From assembly GCA_964445775.1 (NCBI GenBank), contig CAYUMH010000141.1, positions 1 to 11,579 on the forward strand: a stretch of 11,579 nt of DNA. The letters run 5' to 3'. The position numbers were made by a program, and so were the translations under genes. Positions 1 to 6,846 of the stretch are shown in pieces. How positions within the stretch are numbered: position 1 is the first letter of the stretch; each line of letters starts with the position of its first letter. The notes beneath the pieces were generated by a model. It made no database searches, was not told the origin of the DNA, and was given only the letters and a program-made list of their open reading frames with translations. The DNA comes from Terrimonas sp964445775. Its GTDB lineage: Bacteria > Bacteroidota > Bacteroidia > Chitinophagales > Chitinophagaceae.

Positions 1-864
1 CACAAGGCCGAAAATTTTCATGATAAATTACAGGTACAGGTATCTACCGATAGCGTTACCTGGGTTCCTATCTCCGGTAAATACACTATCCAGGAGCCGG
101 GAACGGTTGATGGAAGTACTATTGACGGACAGCCGGCACTCACGGGTATCCGGGAAGACTGGACAAAAGAAATGTTCGATCTTACAGCCTACCTTGGCCA
201 ATCACAGTTAAGGGTTCGCCTGGTATTTACCTCCGATAATACCCCTTCCGATACCTTCTCCTTTAAAGAGGATGATGGGTTTTATATCGACAACTTTGTA
301 ATCCTTAAATCTACCGTTCCGTTAAGAACATTACCGGTGGAGTTTTTAAGTGTTGCAGCCAACTTATTACCTAACCAGACAGTGGAAGTGAAATGGGAGG
401 CAATCGTGGATAACAAACACAATTATTTCGAAGTTGAAAAATCCATCGATGGTTTAACGTATACGCCGATCGGTGTGGTAAAAAATAATCCTTTTCTGTT
501 TATCGATCCTTCACCTGTAACGGGTATCAATATCTACCGTATTAAACAATACGATATTGACGGCAAATTCAGTTACAGTAAAAACGTATCCGTAAACAAA
601 GCACCCACCACCTTTAAGATCAGTACATTCCCTAACCCTGTTACCGATATGCTGCATATAAGGGTAGTTACACCGGCGCCGGAAAAACTACTCTTGCAGG
701 TAACCGATATCAGCGGTAAAATGGTGTATGTAAAAACCGATGTGGCAGCTAACAATGGTACTATCTCCTTCAATATAAAAGAACTACCGGCTAATATATA
801 CATCTTACGCCTGGTAAATAAGGACAACAAAATTGTAGCTACCGAAAAATTTGTGAAACAATAA
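1..864 (+). CDS. T9SS-secreted protein, C-terminal part (probable M14-type carboxypeptidase)
   Basis: The reading frame is open from base 1 to the TAA at 862-864, so this is the last 287 residues of a longer gene whose start lies outside the window. Three parts are visible. Residues 1-103 form a beta-rich, MAM/immune-inhibitor-A-like domain (VQVSTD, GKYT, DDGFYIDNFVI). Residues 110-200 resemble the fibronectin-like module common before sorting domains (LPVEFLSV, YFEVEKSIDG, YRIKQYDIDG). Residues 205-287 are a type A T9SS sorting domain with the typical FPNPV motif, a DISGK turn and a short basic end. The family role of that last domain is export through the outer membrane by the type IX system. 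The first domain often follows M14 zinc carboxypeptidase domains in Bacteroidota, so an exopeptidase is my inference; the catalytic part is not visible. Transcription probably ends at the hairpin at 931-960. Confidence 0.7.
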   Translation, partial: HKAENFHDKLQVQVSTDSVTWVPISGKYTIQEPGTVDGSTIDGQPALTGIREDWTKEMFDLTAYLGQSQLRVRLVFTSDNTPSDTFSFKEDDGFYIDNFVILKSTVPLRTLPVEFLSVAANLLPNQTVEVKWEAIVDNKHNYFEVEKSIDGLTYTPIGVVKNNPFLFIDPSPVTGINIYRIKQYDIDGKFSYSKNVSVNKAPTTFKISTFPNPVTDMLHIRVVTPAPEKLLLQVTDISGKMVYVKTDVAANNGTISFNIKELPANIYILRLVNKDNKIVATEKFVKQ

Positions 865-930
865 AAGAGCAGCTGCCCGGTAATTGCATTGTTGCCTTCA
901 TTATTTTAACCGTACCTGTTTAAATTGCAA

Positions 931-960
931 AAAAGGTCGCTCAGTTGGGCGACCTTTTTC
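931..960 (+). terminator. Rho-independent terminator, probably bidirectional
   Basis: An 11-bp stem (AAAAGGTCGC with its preceding A, paired with GCGACCTTTTT) encloses an 8-nt loop and ends in a T run. The A run on the 5' side gives the same shape on the other strand. It closes the transcript of the secreted protein about 65 nt after its stop codon. Its loop and 3' arm overlap the rsmA promoter. Confidence 0.8.
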
Positions 961-972
961 GTATTATCTTTG
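945..972 (+). promoter_or_regulatory. Bacteroidota-type promoter of rsmA
   Basis: TTG at 945-947 (-33 element) and TATCTTTG at 965-972 (exact TAnnTTTG -7 element) are separated by 17 nt. The -33 element lies in the loop of the preceding terminator. With a start about 4-6 nt after the -7 element, transcription would begin at or next to the ATG at 977, giving a leaderless or nearly leaderless mRNA. The spacer is at the short end of the usual range. Confidence 0.6.
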
Positions 973-976
973 TCCC

Positions 977-1735
977 ATGTACACACTCAAAAAGTCTTTG
1001 GGCCAGCACTTTTTAAAGGACGAAAATATTTGTCGTAAGATCATTGATGCTTTACAGCAAAAAACTTTTACACAACTATTGGAAGTAGGTCCCGGCGGTG
1101 GCGCTATTACCAAATACTTAATTCAGCTGCCGGGTATTGATTTTAAGGCGGTAGAGCTGGACGAAGAAAAAGTGACCTATTTACAGGCTACTTATCCGGT
1201 ACTCAAAGACAGGATCATTAACCAGAGCTTCCTGGATATTGATGCGCCGTTCACCGGCAGTTTTGCAGTGATCGGGAACTTTCCTTACAATATCAGCACA
1301 CAGATACTCTTTAAAGTACTGGACTGGCGGCAGCAGGTTCCCTGGATAGTAGGCATGTTCCAGAAAGAGGTGGCGCAAAGGGTAGCAGCTAAAGAAGGGT
1401 CAAAAATATATGGCGTCATCAGTGTATTGATACAGGCTTTTTATAAAGTGGATTATCTGTTCGATGTAAGTGAAAATAGTTTTAACCCGCCACCCAAAGT
1501 AAAAAGCGGGGTTATCAGTCTTACACTGCGTAATGATGTACCGGCCATGTTGAGCGAAAAACACTTTTTTACATTGGTAAAAGCGGCATTTAACCAGCGC
1601 CGTAAAACCTTACGTAATGCTACACGTTCCTTATTTACCGATACAGCTTTACAGGATGATATTTTTAATAAACGGGCCGAACAATTAAGTATTGATGATT
1701 TTGCCCGTCTTACCTTTAACATGAAAACCAACTAA
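977..1735 (+). CDS. rsmA: 16S rRNA (adenine(1518)-N6/adenine(1519)-N6)-dimethyltransferase RsmA/KsgA
   Basis: A 252-residue protein, a normal length for the family. RsmA uses S-adenosylmethionine to dimethylate two adjacent adenines near the 3' end of 16S rRNA during late 30S assembly. The N terminus has the family signature KKSLGQHFL (5-13). The SAM-binding motif I is LEVGPGGGAIT (35-45), the acidic motif II is VELD (59-62), and the catalytic motif is NFPYN (101-105; most relatives have NLPYN). The C-terminal rRNA-binding part has FNQRRKTLRN (205-214). An in-frame ATG at 884 would add 31 residues, but that stretch is encoded by the terminator and promoter and matches nothing in the family, so 977 is the start. 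No Shine-Dalgarno sequence is present and the promoter lies immediately upstream. The next gene begins one nucleotide after the stop, so the two are probably co-transcribed. Confidence 0.97.
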   Translation: MYTLKKSLGQHFLKDENICRKIIDALQQKTFTQLLEVGPGGGAITKYLIQLPGIDFKAVELDEEKVTYLQATYPVLKDRIINQSFLDIDAPFTGSFAVIGNFPYNISTQILFKVLDWRQQVPWIVGMFQKEVAQRVAAKEGSKIYGVISVLIQAFYKVDYLFDVSENSFNPPPKVKSGVISLTLRNDVPAMLSEKHFFTLVKAAFNQRRKTLRNATRSLFTDTALQDDIFNKRAEQLSIDDFARLTFNMKTN

Positions 1736-1736
1736 C

Positions 1737-2669
1737 TTGAAACATAAGGTGATTATTACGGGCAATGCGCACGAATACTTGTCCCGGGCTTTAACAAATG
1801 AAGGATATGAAGTGGCTTACCAGCCACAGATCACATACGATGAACTCTATGCACAGATCGATACACTGACGGGCCTGGTACTTACCACCCGTATTTTAGT
1901 TGATAAACATTTGCTGGATGCGGCTAACAACTTAAAGTGGATAGGCCGGTTGGGCAGTGGCATGGAGAATATTGATGTGGCTTATGCAGCTACTAAAAAA
2001 ATTATTTGTGTCAACAGTCCTGAAGGTAACCGCACGGCAGTGGCCGAGCAGGGGCTTGGTATGTTATTACAGCTCATCAACAACCTGTCAAGGGCTACTG
2101 CTGAAGTGAAACAGGGCATCTGGCTAAGGGATGAAAACCGTGGTATTGAACTCACCGGTAAAACAGTTGGCATTATTGGCTTCGGTAATACGGGGGAAGC
2201 CTTAGCTAAACTCCTGCAGCCCTTTGATGTAACTGTTCTTGCTTACGATAAATACCGTGCTGGCTTTGGTGGCGGATATATCAAAGAAGCTAACCTGGAG
2301 CAGATAGCAAGGTATGCACAGGTCATCAGCTTTCATTTACCATTGACTGTTGAGACCAAACATATGGCCGATACAAAATTCTTTAATGCATTGGAGCAAA
2401 AACCATACATCCTCAATACCTCCCGCGGTAAGGTAATTGATACAGCTGCTTTACTGCAGGCCCTGGAGTATGAACAAGTAGCCGGCGCGGCATTGGATGT
2501 GCTGGAAAACGAGAACTTAAAAACCTATACACCTGCAGAGAATAAACAACTACAACAATTGCTGAGCTATCATAATGTACTGGTAACACCGCATATAGCA
2601 GGGTATACGCATGAAGCTCATTATAAAATGAGTGAAATCCTGTATAAAAAGATCAGGGCCATCCAATAA
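1737..2669 (+). CDS. D-2-hydroxyacid dehydrogenase, NAD-dependent (SerA-like)
   Basis: A 310-residue member of the D-isomer-specific 2-hydroxyacid dehydrogenase family, which interconverts 2-oxoacids and D-2-hydroxyacids with NAD(P). The Rossmann motif is GIIGFGNTG (145-153). The catalytic triad is visible: Arg230 (NTSRG), Glu257 (DVLE) and His286 (TPHIAGYTHE). The substrate-loop segment RLGSGMENID is at 71-80 and FHLPLT at 199-204. There is no C-terminal ACT domain, so it is shorter than long-form phosphoglycerate dehydrogenases. D-3-phosphoglycerate, glycerate and D-lactate all remain possible substrates. The start is TTG at 1737: the frame has a stop 15 nt upstream, the next ATG is at residue 76, and MKHKVIITGN aligns with the usual first beta strand. 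The one-nucleotide gap after rsmA suggests translational coupling. No clear terminator follows before the greA promoter. Confidence 0.9.
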   Translation: MKHKVIITGNAHEYLSRALTNEGYEVAYQPQITYDELYAQIDTLTGLVLTTRILVDKHLLDAANNLKWIGRLGSGMENIDVAYAATKKIICVNSPEGNRTAVAEQGLGMLLQLINNLSRATAEVKQGIWLRDENRGIELTGKTVGIIGFGNTGEALAKLLQPFDVTVLAYDKYRAGFGGGYIKEANLEQIARYAQVISFHLPLTVETKHMADTKFFNALEQKPYILNTSRGKVIDTAALLQALEYEQVAGAALDVLENENLKTYTPAENKQLQQLLSYHNVLVTPHIAGYTHEAHYKMSEILYKKIRAIQ

Positions 2670-2728
2670 CAGTTTTTTGCAATGGTTTTGTCATTAATTG
2701 GCAAGCTTATGTTAAAAACCAAGATTAT

Positions 2729-2758
2729 TTGGAAAACCCGATTACTTTAGTAACTTTG
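2729..2758 (+). promoter_or_regulatory. Bacteroidota-type promoter of greA
   Basis: TTG at 2729-2731 (part of TTTG from 2728) and TAACTTTG at 2751-2758 match the -33 and -7 consensus, with a 19-nt spacer. This is the best promoter match in the window. The start would fall near 2762, leaving a leader of about 80 nt before the greA ATG. Confidence 0.75.
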
Positions 2759-2779
2759 TACAAATACAACCCAATAGTG

Positions 2780-2818
2780 CAACGCTTCGGTGAAACACCG
2801 AGGCGTTGTTATTTTTTT
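2780..2818 (+). terminator. Terminator-like hairpin inside the greA leader (possible attenuator)
   Basis: A 13-bp stem (2780-2792 with 2796-2808), unbroken except for one G-T wobble, closes on a 3-nt AAA loop. It is followed by TTA and seven T, then more T-rich DNA. It has the full form of an intrinsic terminator, yet sits between the greA promoter and the greA ribosome binding site. It could end read-through from the dehydrogenase gene, release a short leader RNA of about 55 nt, or attenuate greA. Confidence 0.7.
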
Positions 2819-2828
2819 ATTTTTTATT

Positions 2829-2836
2829 AAAGGAGG
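2829..2836 (+). promoter_or_regulatory. Unusually complete Shine-Dalgarno sequence of greA
   Basis: AAAGGAGG, followed by T, is complementary to the full anti-Shine-Dalgarno end of 16S rRNA and ends 6 nt before the ATG at 2843. Most genes in this window have no recognisable Shine-Dalgarno, as is usual in Bacteroidota; only leuS also has a clear one. Confidence 0.85.
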
Positions 2837-2842
2837 TTTTTT

Positions 2843-3316
2843 ATGAGTGGCATACAATATGTTACCAAAGAGACGCTAGAGGTAATGAAAGAGGAGTTAC
2901 ACAAGCTCCGCACTGTAGACAGGCCTGCGGCCAGCCGTGCTATTGCTGAAGCCAGGGAAAAAGGGGATTTAAAGGAAAATGCAGAGTACGATGCGGCCAA
3001 AGAGGCCCAGGGTTTGCTGGAAGCTAAAATTGCACAACTGGAAGGTGCACTTGCCAACGTACGTATCATTGACGAAACGTCAATTGATACCAGTAAAGTA
3101 TCTATTCTTACCAAGGTTACCATGACCAACCTGAAAACCAAAAAACAGGTGACATACCAGTTGGTAAGCGAAAACGAAGCCGACCTGAAATTAGGTAAAA
3201 TATCTGTTAGCTCCCCGATAGGTAGAGGCGTACTGGGTAAACAAGTGGGAGAAACCGCCGAGGTAAATGCACCGGCCGGAGTAATCAAATTCAAGATTGA
3301 AGATATTACGATATAA
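2843..3316 (+). CDS. greA: Transcription elongation factor GreA
   Basis: A 157-residue protein, the normal GreA length. GreA enters the secondary channel of RNA polymerase and stimulates cleavage of backtracked RNA so that stalled complexes resume. Residues 8-75 form the N-terminal antiparallel coiled coil. Its tip motif GDLKENAEYDAAKE (41-54) carries the acidic pair Asp42 and Glu45, which help the polymerase hold the catalytic metal. Residues 80-157 are the FKBP-like C-terminal domain, with SPIGRGVLGK (124-133) as the family signature. The start at 2843 is fixed by the Shine-Dalgarno sequence and by the alignment of the N terminus. The gene is monocistronic: its own promoter lies upstream and a strong terminator follows 20 nt after the stop. 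The leader hairpin suggests control after initiation. The assignment is secure. Confidence 0.98.
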   Translation: MSGIQYVTKETLEVMKEELHKLRTVDRPAASRAIAEAREKGDLKENAEYDAAKEAQGLLEAKIAQLEGALANVRIIDETSIDTSKVSILTKVTMTNLKTKKQVTYQLVSENEADLKLGKISVSSPIGRGVLGKQVGETAEVNAPAGVIKFKIEDITI

Positions 3317-3335
3317 TAAACCGCAACAAAAGATC

Positions 3336-3363
3336 AAAGGCCGGTTAATACCGGCCTTTTTTT
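3336..3363 (+). terminator. Rho-independent terminator of greA
   Basis: A perfect 9-bp stem (AAAGGCCGG with CCGGCCTTT) encloses a 6-nt TTAATA loop and runs into seven T (3357-3363). It sits 20 nt after the greA stop codon. Confidence 0.9.
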
Positions 3364-3452
3364 ATATGCGTCATATCGTAGCTGCATCGTTATTGCATGG
3401 TCAGTAACGGTGAAACTGTTGTGTCCGTACAACAAAGCTATCCTGCAACGGC

Positions 3453-3492
3453 TAAATATTTTGCCCTAACTTTACCGGCATTAAATATTTTG
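3453..3492 (+). promoter_or_regulatory. Duplicated TAAATATTTTG, possible promoter region of the HIT gene
   Basis: The 11-mer TAAATATTTTG occurs at 3453-3463 and again at 3482-3492, the second copy ending one base before the ATG. The second contains TATTTTG, one T short of the -7 consensus, and a TTG lies 22 nt upstream at 3461-3463. If used, it would give a leaderless mRNA as proposed for rsmA. The match is imperfect, so this is tentative. Confidence 0.35.
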
Positions 3493-3493
3493 T

Positions 3494-3883
3494 ATGAGCG
3501 TGTTTACTAAAATTATTACCGGCGAAATTCCGTCCTATAAAATAACGGAGAACGATAAATTCATTGCGTTCCTGGATGTATTTCCTTTGCGTGCAGGCCA
3601 TGTGCTGGTAGTACCTAAAATTGAAGTGGATAAACTCTTCGATCTGCCGGCAGATTATCTGGCGGAGATACTGCAGTTTGCCCAACCCGTTGCCAGGGCT
3701 ATTGAAAAATCATTTGATTGCAAACGGTGTGGCATCAGTGTGGTAGGCATTGAAGTACCCCATGCGCATGTACACCTTATACCTATTAATAATGCCAACG
3801 ACCTGAACTTTACCCAGGCTAAAATGAGCTTCAGCGAAACAGAAATGAAAGCGTTTCAGGAAAAGATCATTGGCAATTTATAA
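3494..3883 (+). CDS. HIT family protein (histidine triad nucleotide-binding/hydrolase)
   Basis: A 129-residue protein with the histidine triad motif HAHVH (His90, His92, His94) inside EVPHAHVHLIP. HIT proteins hydrolyse or transfer nucleotidyl groups, for example adenosine phosphoramidates or dinucleoside polyphosphates, with the second histidine of the triad as nucleophile. Other landmarks are KIITGEIPSYKI (6-17), AFLDVFP (25-31) and GHVLVVPK (35-42). Many relatives begin with a CxxC-type zinc pair (CIFCKI); here the segment is SVFTKI, so those two ligands are absent. The true substrate cannot be read from sequence. It is a single gene with a possible promoter next to its ATG, and it converges on leuS across a shared terminator. 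The ATG at 3494 begins exactly where the family does. Confidence 0.95.
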   Translation: MSVFTKIITGEIPSYKITENDKFIAFLDVFPLRAGHVLVVPKIEVDKLFDLPADYLAEILQFAQPVARAIEKSFDCKRCGISVVGIEVPHAHVHLIPINNANDLNFTQAKMSFSETEMKAFQEKIIGNL

Positions 3884-3912
3884 AGAAATGATCCTTTGAG
3901 GTAAAACATAAA

Positions 3913-3946
3913 AAAGGCGGTTCACATGAACCGCCTTTACTTTTTT
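3913..3946. terminator. Bidirectional terminator between the HIT gene and leuS
   Basis: An 11-bp perfect stem (AAAGGCGGTTC with GAACCGCCTTT) closes on a 4-nt ACAT loop. It is flanked by an A run on the left and by TTTACTTTTTT on the right, so it can end transcription from either side. It lies 29 nt after the HIT stop and a few bases after the leuS stop on the other strand. Confidence 0.9.
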
Positions 3947-3957
3947 ATAGTCATGGT

Positions 3958-6714
3958 TTATATCACCACATTGATCATCTTGCCTTTTACAAATATTATT
4001 TTCTTCGGTGCTTTTCCTTCCAGCCATTTTTGTACAACCTCATTCCCCAGTACCAGGGCTTCCACCTCTGCCTGTGCGGCATCCAGGGCAATCACCATGG
4101 TAGTGCGTAACTTACCGTTAATGGAAATAGGGTACTCCTTCGAGCTTTCGGTAACATACTTTTGCTCAAATACGGGGTAGGGGGCATCTAATACCGAACT
4201 GGTATTGCCTAACAAGCTCCACAACTCCGCTGCAATATGCGGCGCATAAGGTGCAAGTAAAACAAGTACAGGCTCCAGTATCTCACGCTTATGACATTTC
4301 AGCTCCGATAACTCATTTACCGCGATCATAAAACCACTCACACCGGTATTAAAGCTAAAACGTTCGGTAACGTCCTCAATCTGTTTAATCGCTTTGTGTA
4401 ATACTTTTAATTCTGCTTCTGTTGCTTTCTCTTCGTTCCACTGTTTGCCTTTTAATTCATCAAAGAATAAACGCCACAGTTTTTTCAAAAAGCGGTGCAC
4501 ACCTTCAATGCCCTTGGTATCCCAGGGTTTGCTCATCTCAACCGGGCCAAGGAACATTTCGTACATACGGAATGTATCAGCGCCGTACTTATGTACCAGG
4601 TCATCGGGGTTAACGGTATTATACAGGCGTTTACTCATCTTCTCGGTAAGCGTACCACATATATATTTACCATCTTCCAGTATAAACTCGGCATTACTGT
4701 ACTCTTCCCTCCAGCTTCTGAAAGCATCTAGGTCAAGCTCTACACCATCCACAAAATTTACATCCACATGTATCTCGTCGGTTTCGTACTTATCTTTTAA
4801 ACCATGCGATACAAACTTATTGGTAGCACGCACCCTGTACACAAAGCGGCTGCTGCCCTGTATCATACCCTGGTTTACCAGCCGTTTAAACGGCTCATCA
4901 AAACCTATATAACCTAAATCATACAAGGCCTTCGTCCACATACGGCTGTACAACAAATGGCCCACCGCATGTTCCGTTCCGCCAATATACAGGTCAACCT
5001 GGCCCCAGTAATCCGATATGCTGCGGTCACAAAAAGCATTTTCGTTATGCGGGTCCATATAACGTAAAAAATACCAGGACGATCCGGCATAACCGGGCAT
5101 GGTATTGGTTTCCAGCTCACGGCTTACCCATTCAGGAATATTGGCCAGCGGGCCTTCTCCTTCCGGACCGGGTTTATAGGTTTCTACCTGCGGCAGTTCT
5201 AATGGTAATTCACTTTCAGGCAATGCACGGGCCACACCATTACTCCAGGTAATAGGGAAGGGCTCACCCCAGTAACGCTGGCGGCTGAATGCCGCATCAC
5301 GCATCTTATAATTTCTTTTACGGGTACCAATACCATCTGCTTCAATGCGGGTAATGGCGGCTTCCATTGCTTCACGCATCACCATGCCGGTTAAAAATCC
5401 GGAGTTTTCTAACACCGCATCTTTTGTGGCATTCGCTTCCTCGCCATTAAAATGGCTGCCGATAATATTGGTCACCGGTATATGAAAATGTTGTGCAAAT
5501 TTAAAATCGCGTTCATCACCGCAGGGTACGGCCATAATAGCACCGGTACCATAACCGGCCAGTACATACTCACTGATCCAAACCGGTATCTGGCGGCCGT
5601 CAAAAGGGTTCAGGGCATAAGCGCCGGTAAACACACCGCTGATCTTCTTCTCGGCCATCCGCTCTCTTTCACTGCGGCTGTTTACATAATCCAGGTATAT
5701 CTCAACCGCAGATTGCTGTTCAACTGTAACGATCTTACTTACTATATCATGCTCGGGTGCTATTACCATAAAATCCACCCCAAAAATGGTATCCGGGCGG
5801 GTGGTATACACTTTTAATTTTTCTGCACTGTCCTTAACGGCAAACTCAATCTCTGCACCGGACGATTTACCGATCCAGTTGCTCTGCATCTCCTTCATGG
5901 CATCGCTGAAATCAACGGTTTGTAAACCTTCCAGTAAACGGTCGGCATACTCCGTTATACGCAGGTACCACTGGCGTAATTTCTTTTTTACTACCGGGTA
6001 ACCGCCACGCTCACTTACACCGTTAATTACCTCGTCGTTTGCCAATACAGTACCCAGTGCTTCGCACCAGTTTACTTCGCCATAACCACAAAAGGCCAGG
6101 CGGTACTGCATTAAAATATCCTGCTGTGTTTTGGCATCAAAACCTTTCCACTCTTCAGCGGTAAAACTGTTGGGCGCAAAGGCGCTGCCGGGCATTACAT
6201 GGCTGGCATTGCCCTCAGCTTCAAAAGCTTTAACCAGGCTGTCAATGCTTTCAGCTTTATTGGTAAGCCGGTTAAAAAAACTGTTGAACAATTGTAAAAA
6301 AATCCACTGTGTCCATTTATAATACTGCGGATCGCTGGTACGTACTTCACGGTCCCAGTCAAAACAAAAACCTATATTATCCAGCTGCGAACGGAAATTA
6401 ATAATATTGGCATGGGTAGATACGGCCGGGTGCACACCATGATCAATGGCATACTGTTCGGCAGGCAGGCCAAAAGCATCATACCCCATCGGGTGTAATA
6501 CATTAAAACCTTTCAGTCTTTTATAACGGGCATAAATATCCGAGGCAATATATCCCAGCGGGTGTCCCACATGTAATCCTGCACCACTCGGGTAAGGGAA
6601 CATGTCCAGCACATAATACTTGGGTTTATCACTTTCATTCGGCACACGGTAGGCGTGTGTTTCACGCCAGTCCTGCTGCCATTTCTTCTCAATGTCTCTA
6701 AAATTATATTCCAT
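3958..6714 (-). CDS. leuS: Leucine--tRNA ligase (LeuRS)
   Basis: A 918-residue class I aminoacyl-tRNA synthetase that activates leucine with ATP and loads it on tRNA-Leu. The HIGH motif is HVGH (48-51), preceded by MFPYPSGAGL. The CP1 editing domain, which removes wrongly charged residues, has TTRPDT (304-309) and GTGAIMAVPCGDERD (389-403) with the expected editing Asp400. The KMSKS motif reads KMSKR (692-696). The C-terminal tRNA-binding part follows to a normal end. It is about 60 residues longer than the E. coli enzyme. Extra sequence is seen at about 150-208, replacing the usual zinc module before VNWCEALGTVLANDEV with loss of most cysteine ligands, and at about 622-688 before KMSKR. I believe both are usual for Bacteroidota LeuRS. 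The ATG is preceded by GGAGG at a 5-nt distance. The gene is monocistronic and intact. Confidence 0.98.
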   Translation of the reverse strand: MEYNFRDIEKKWQQDWRETHAYRVPNESDKPKYYVLDMFPYPSGAGLHVGHPLGYIASDIYARYKRLKGFNVLHPMGYDAFGLPAEQYAIDHGVHPAVSTHANIINFRSQLDNIGFCFDWDREVRTSDPQYYKWTQWIFLQLFNSFFNRLTNKAESIDSLVKAFEAEGNASHVMPGSAFAPNSFTAEEWKGFDAKTQQDILMQYRLAFCGYGEVNWCEALGTVLANDEVINGVSERGGYPVVKKKLRQWYLRITEYADRLLEGLQTVDFSDAMKEMQSNWIGKSSGAEIEFAVKDSAEKLKVYTTRPDTIFGVDFMVIAPEHDIVSKIVTVEQQSAVEIYLDYVNSRSERERMAEKKISGVFTGAYALNPFDGRQIPVWISEYVLAGYGTGAIMAVPCGDERDFKFAQHFHIPVTNIIGSHFNGEEANATKDAVLENSGFLTGMVMREAMEAAITRIEADGIGTRKRNYKMRDAAFSRQRYWGEPFPITWSNGVARALPESELPLELPQVETYKPGPEGEGPLANIPEWVSRELETNTMPGYAGSSWYFLRYMDPHNENAFCDRSISDYWGQVDLYIGGTEHAVGHLLYSRMWTKALYDLGYIGFDEPFKRLVNQGMIQGSSRFVYRVRATNKFVSHGLKDKYETDEIHVDVNFVDGVELDLDAFRSWREEYSNAEFILEDGKYICGTLTEKMSKRLYNTVNPDDLVHKYGADTFRMYEMFLGPVEMSKPWDTKGIEGVHRFLKKLWRLFFDELKGKQWNEEKATEAELKVLHKAIKQIEDVTERFSFNTGVSGFMIAVNELSELKCHKREILEPVLVLLAPYAPHIAAELWSLLGNTSSVLDAPYPVFEQKYVTESSKEYPISINGKLRTTMVIALDAAQAEVEALVLGNEVVQKWLEGKAPKKIIFVKGKMINVVI

Positions 6715-6719
6715 AAAAG

Positions 6720-6724
6720 CCTCC
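6720..6724 (-). promoter_or_regulatory. Shine-Dalgarno sequence of leuS
   Basis: On the minus strand GGAGG lies 5 nt before the ATG (plus-strand CCTCC at 6720-6724). It supports the start at 6714 and is one of only two clear Shine-Dalgarno sequences in the window. Confidence 0.7.
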
Positions 6725-6846
6725 GGTACCCCTTGCTAAAGGGTTTAACTGCTGTCCGGGTATGAACCCTGACCTGTTTTATTTTTATTTTTTTGTTGTC
6801 ATCGTTCCCGCCCTGATCAGGCTGCTGTTGCGTCGCACTCTTGTAC

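Noticed and set aside
884..976. Upstream in-frame ATG extending rsmA by 31 residues
   Set aside because: The added part is encoded by the terminator and promoter and does not match the family, whose N terminus fits the ATG at 977.
2827..3294. 155-residue frame antisense to greA
   Set aside because: Exact shadow of a certain gene, Ser/Leu-rich composition typical of antisense frames.
4394..4912. 172-residue and smaller plus-strand frames inside leuS
   Set aside because: Antisense shadows of leuS with no start signals or domain features.
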